Assembly: GCF_000830985.1 (NCBI RefSeq)
Contig: NZ_CP007151.1
Coordinates: 3,844,001 to 3,908,000 of the forward strand
Source of the DNA: Marinobacter similis
GTDB taxonomy: Bacteria; Pseudomonadota; Gammaproteobacteria; Pseudomonadales; Oleiphilaceae
Direction of reading: 5' to 3'
DNA: 64,000 nucleotides
Shown here piece after piece: positions 63,647 through 64,000 of this stretch. The notes below the pieces were generated by a model. It was not told the origin of the DNA. It was given only the letters and a program-made list of their open reading frames with translations, and searched no databases. A program made the position numbers and the translations under genes. Position 1 is the stretch's first letter; each line of letters begins with the position of its first letter.

Positions 63647-64000
63647 TCAGGGTTCAAGGCTAAATTCTGCAATGCCCGGCTCCAGGCGCAGGGCGCCCTG
63701 GCCCTCAGGCCCGGCCCATTCGATGTCCAGATCTTCGATGGCCGGGAACTGCTCTCTCAGGGGCGTGACCAACTGGCTGTCAGGTGCCAGGTCCGGGCAA
63801 TTCAGGGTCTGGAAAACTTCAATGTCGGTGTGAGTGGCTTCCCCGCCGTCGTGGTGTTCGTGTTCATGATCGCCATACTCCTCATAATGGCCATGATCCT
63901 CTTGATGAGCATCATCGCCCTCGTCGCCCGCATAAGCGTAGTGAACTTCACTGGTCTGAATGCTGCAGGACCCGCTCACGGTATTAATAAGCGGGGTATC
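63647..64000 (-). CDS. ZrgA/DUF2796-like zinc-binding protein, 5' partial
   Basis: The frame is open to the window edge, so the N-terminus is missing; 117 residues are visible. VSGSCSIQTSEVHYAYAGDE, a His/Glu-rich stretch (YGDHEHEHHDGGEATH) and FQTLNCPDLAPDSQLVT match the DUF2796 family of periplasmic zinc-binding proteins linked to zinc uptake. Convergent with the DUF3299 gene, 2 bp apart. Confidence 0.8.
   Translation of the reverse strand, partial: DTPLINTVSGSCSIQTSEVHYAYAGDEGDDAHQEDHGHYEEYGDHEHEHHDGGEATHTDIEVFQTLNCPDLAPDSQLVTPLREQFPAIEDLDIEWAGPEGQGALRLEPGIAEFSLEP

Overview
The window looks like chromosomal DNA of a marine gammaproteobacterium, most likely Marinobacter or a close relative. 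This is inferred from the conserved block aroQ-accB-accC-prmA-DUF3426-dusB-fis-purH-purD, from the TIGR02449-zapA-6S RNA-5-FCL block, and from the large-type isocitrate lyase; no search was possible. No tRNA, rRNA, CRISPR array, transposase or integrase was seen.

Positions 1 to about 24,770 form a metal-resistance island. In order it holds an ACR3-like arsenite permease; a DsbA-like protein, CtaG-like protein and SCO protein (cytochrome oxidase assembly); a broken DUF932 plasmid/phage-type gene with a small glycine-rich partner; copper-associated small exported proteins with DUF411 and CcdA-like proteins; a mercury operon merT-merP-merA with merR downstream; a degraded second merR leading into an HMA protein, an outer-membrane protein and an NHL lipoprotein; a cusB-cusF-cusA-cusC efflux operon; a copper P-type ATPase with an APC permease; and copB. 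The right edge lies beside a gene that appears 5'-truncated (24,765).

Core genome follows: isocitrate lyase, an M48 protease and a DUF898 membrane protein. Then comes the most interesting block (30,084-35,174). An exported Asn/Asp/Ser repeat protein, a small exported protein, a periplasmic C39-type peptidase resembling FapD, and a second small exported protein form one operon behind a sequence matching a sigma-54 promoter. Convergent to it lie an outer-membrane beta-barrel protein and a VpsR-type enhancer-binding regulator, coupled by an ATGA overlap. I read this as a candidate Fap-like functional-amyloid or matrix secretion system. Both small exported proteins carry a bacteriocin-like double-glycine-type motif just after their Sec signal, which suggests substrates for the C39 peptidase.

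The remainder (35.4-64 kb) is an EgtB-like enzyme, a Kef-type antiporter, the purD-to-aroQ block, a PleD-like diguanylate cyclase facing a LapD-like c-di-GMP receptor, DUF2333, ppa, an acyl-CoA dehydrogenase, a repeat lipoprotein, rpiA, ilvA, 5-FCL, 6S RNA, zapA, an ABC exporter pair, a DUF3299 protein and the start of a ZrgA-like zinc protein. With the c-di-GMP genes, this region has a biofilm flavour.

Roughly twenty genes, including essential accC and fis, are split by single-base frameshifts, often at short homopolymers. This pattern points to indel errors in the assembly rather than real gene death, so such genes are annotated as single CDS with the break noted.
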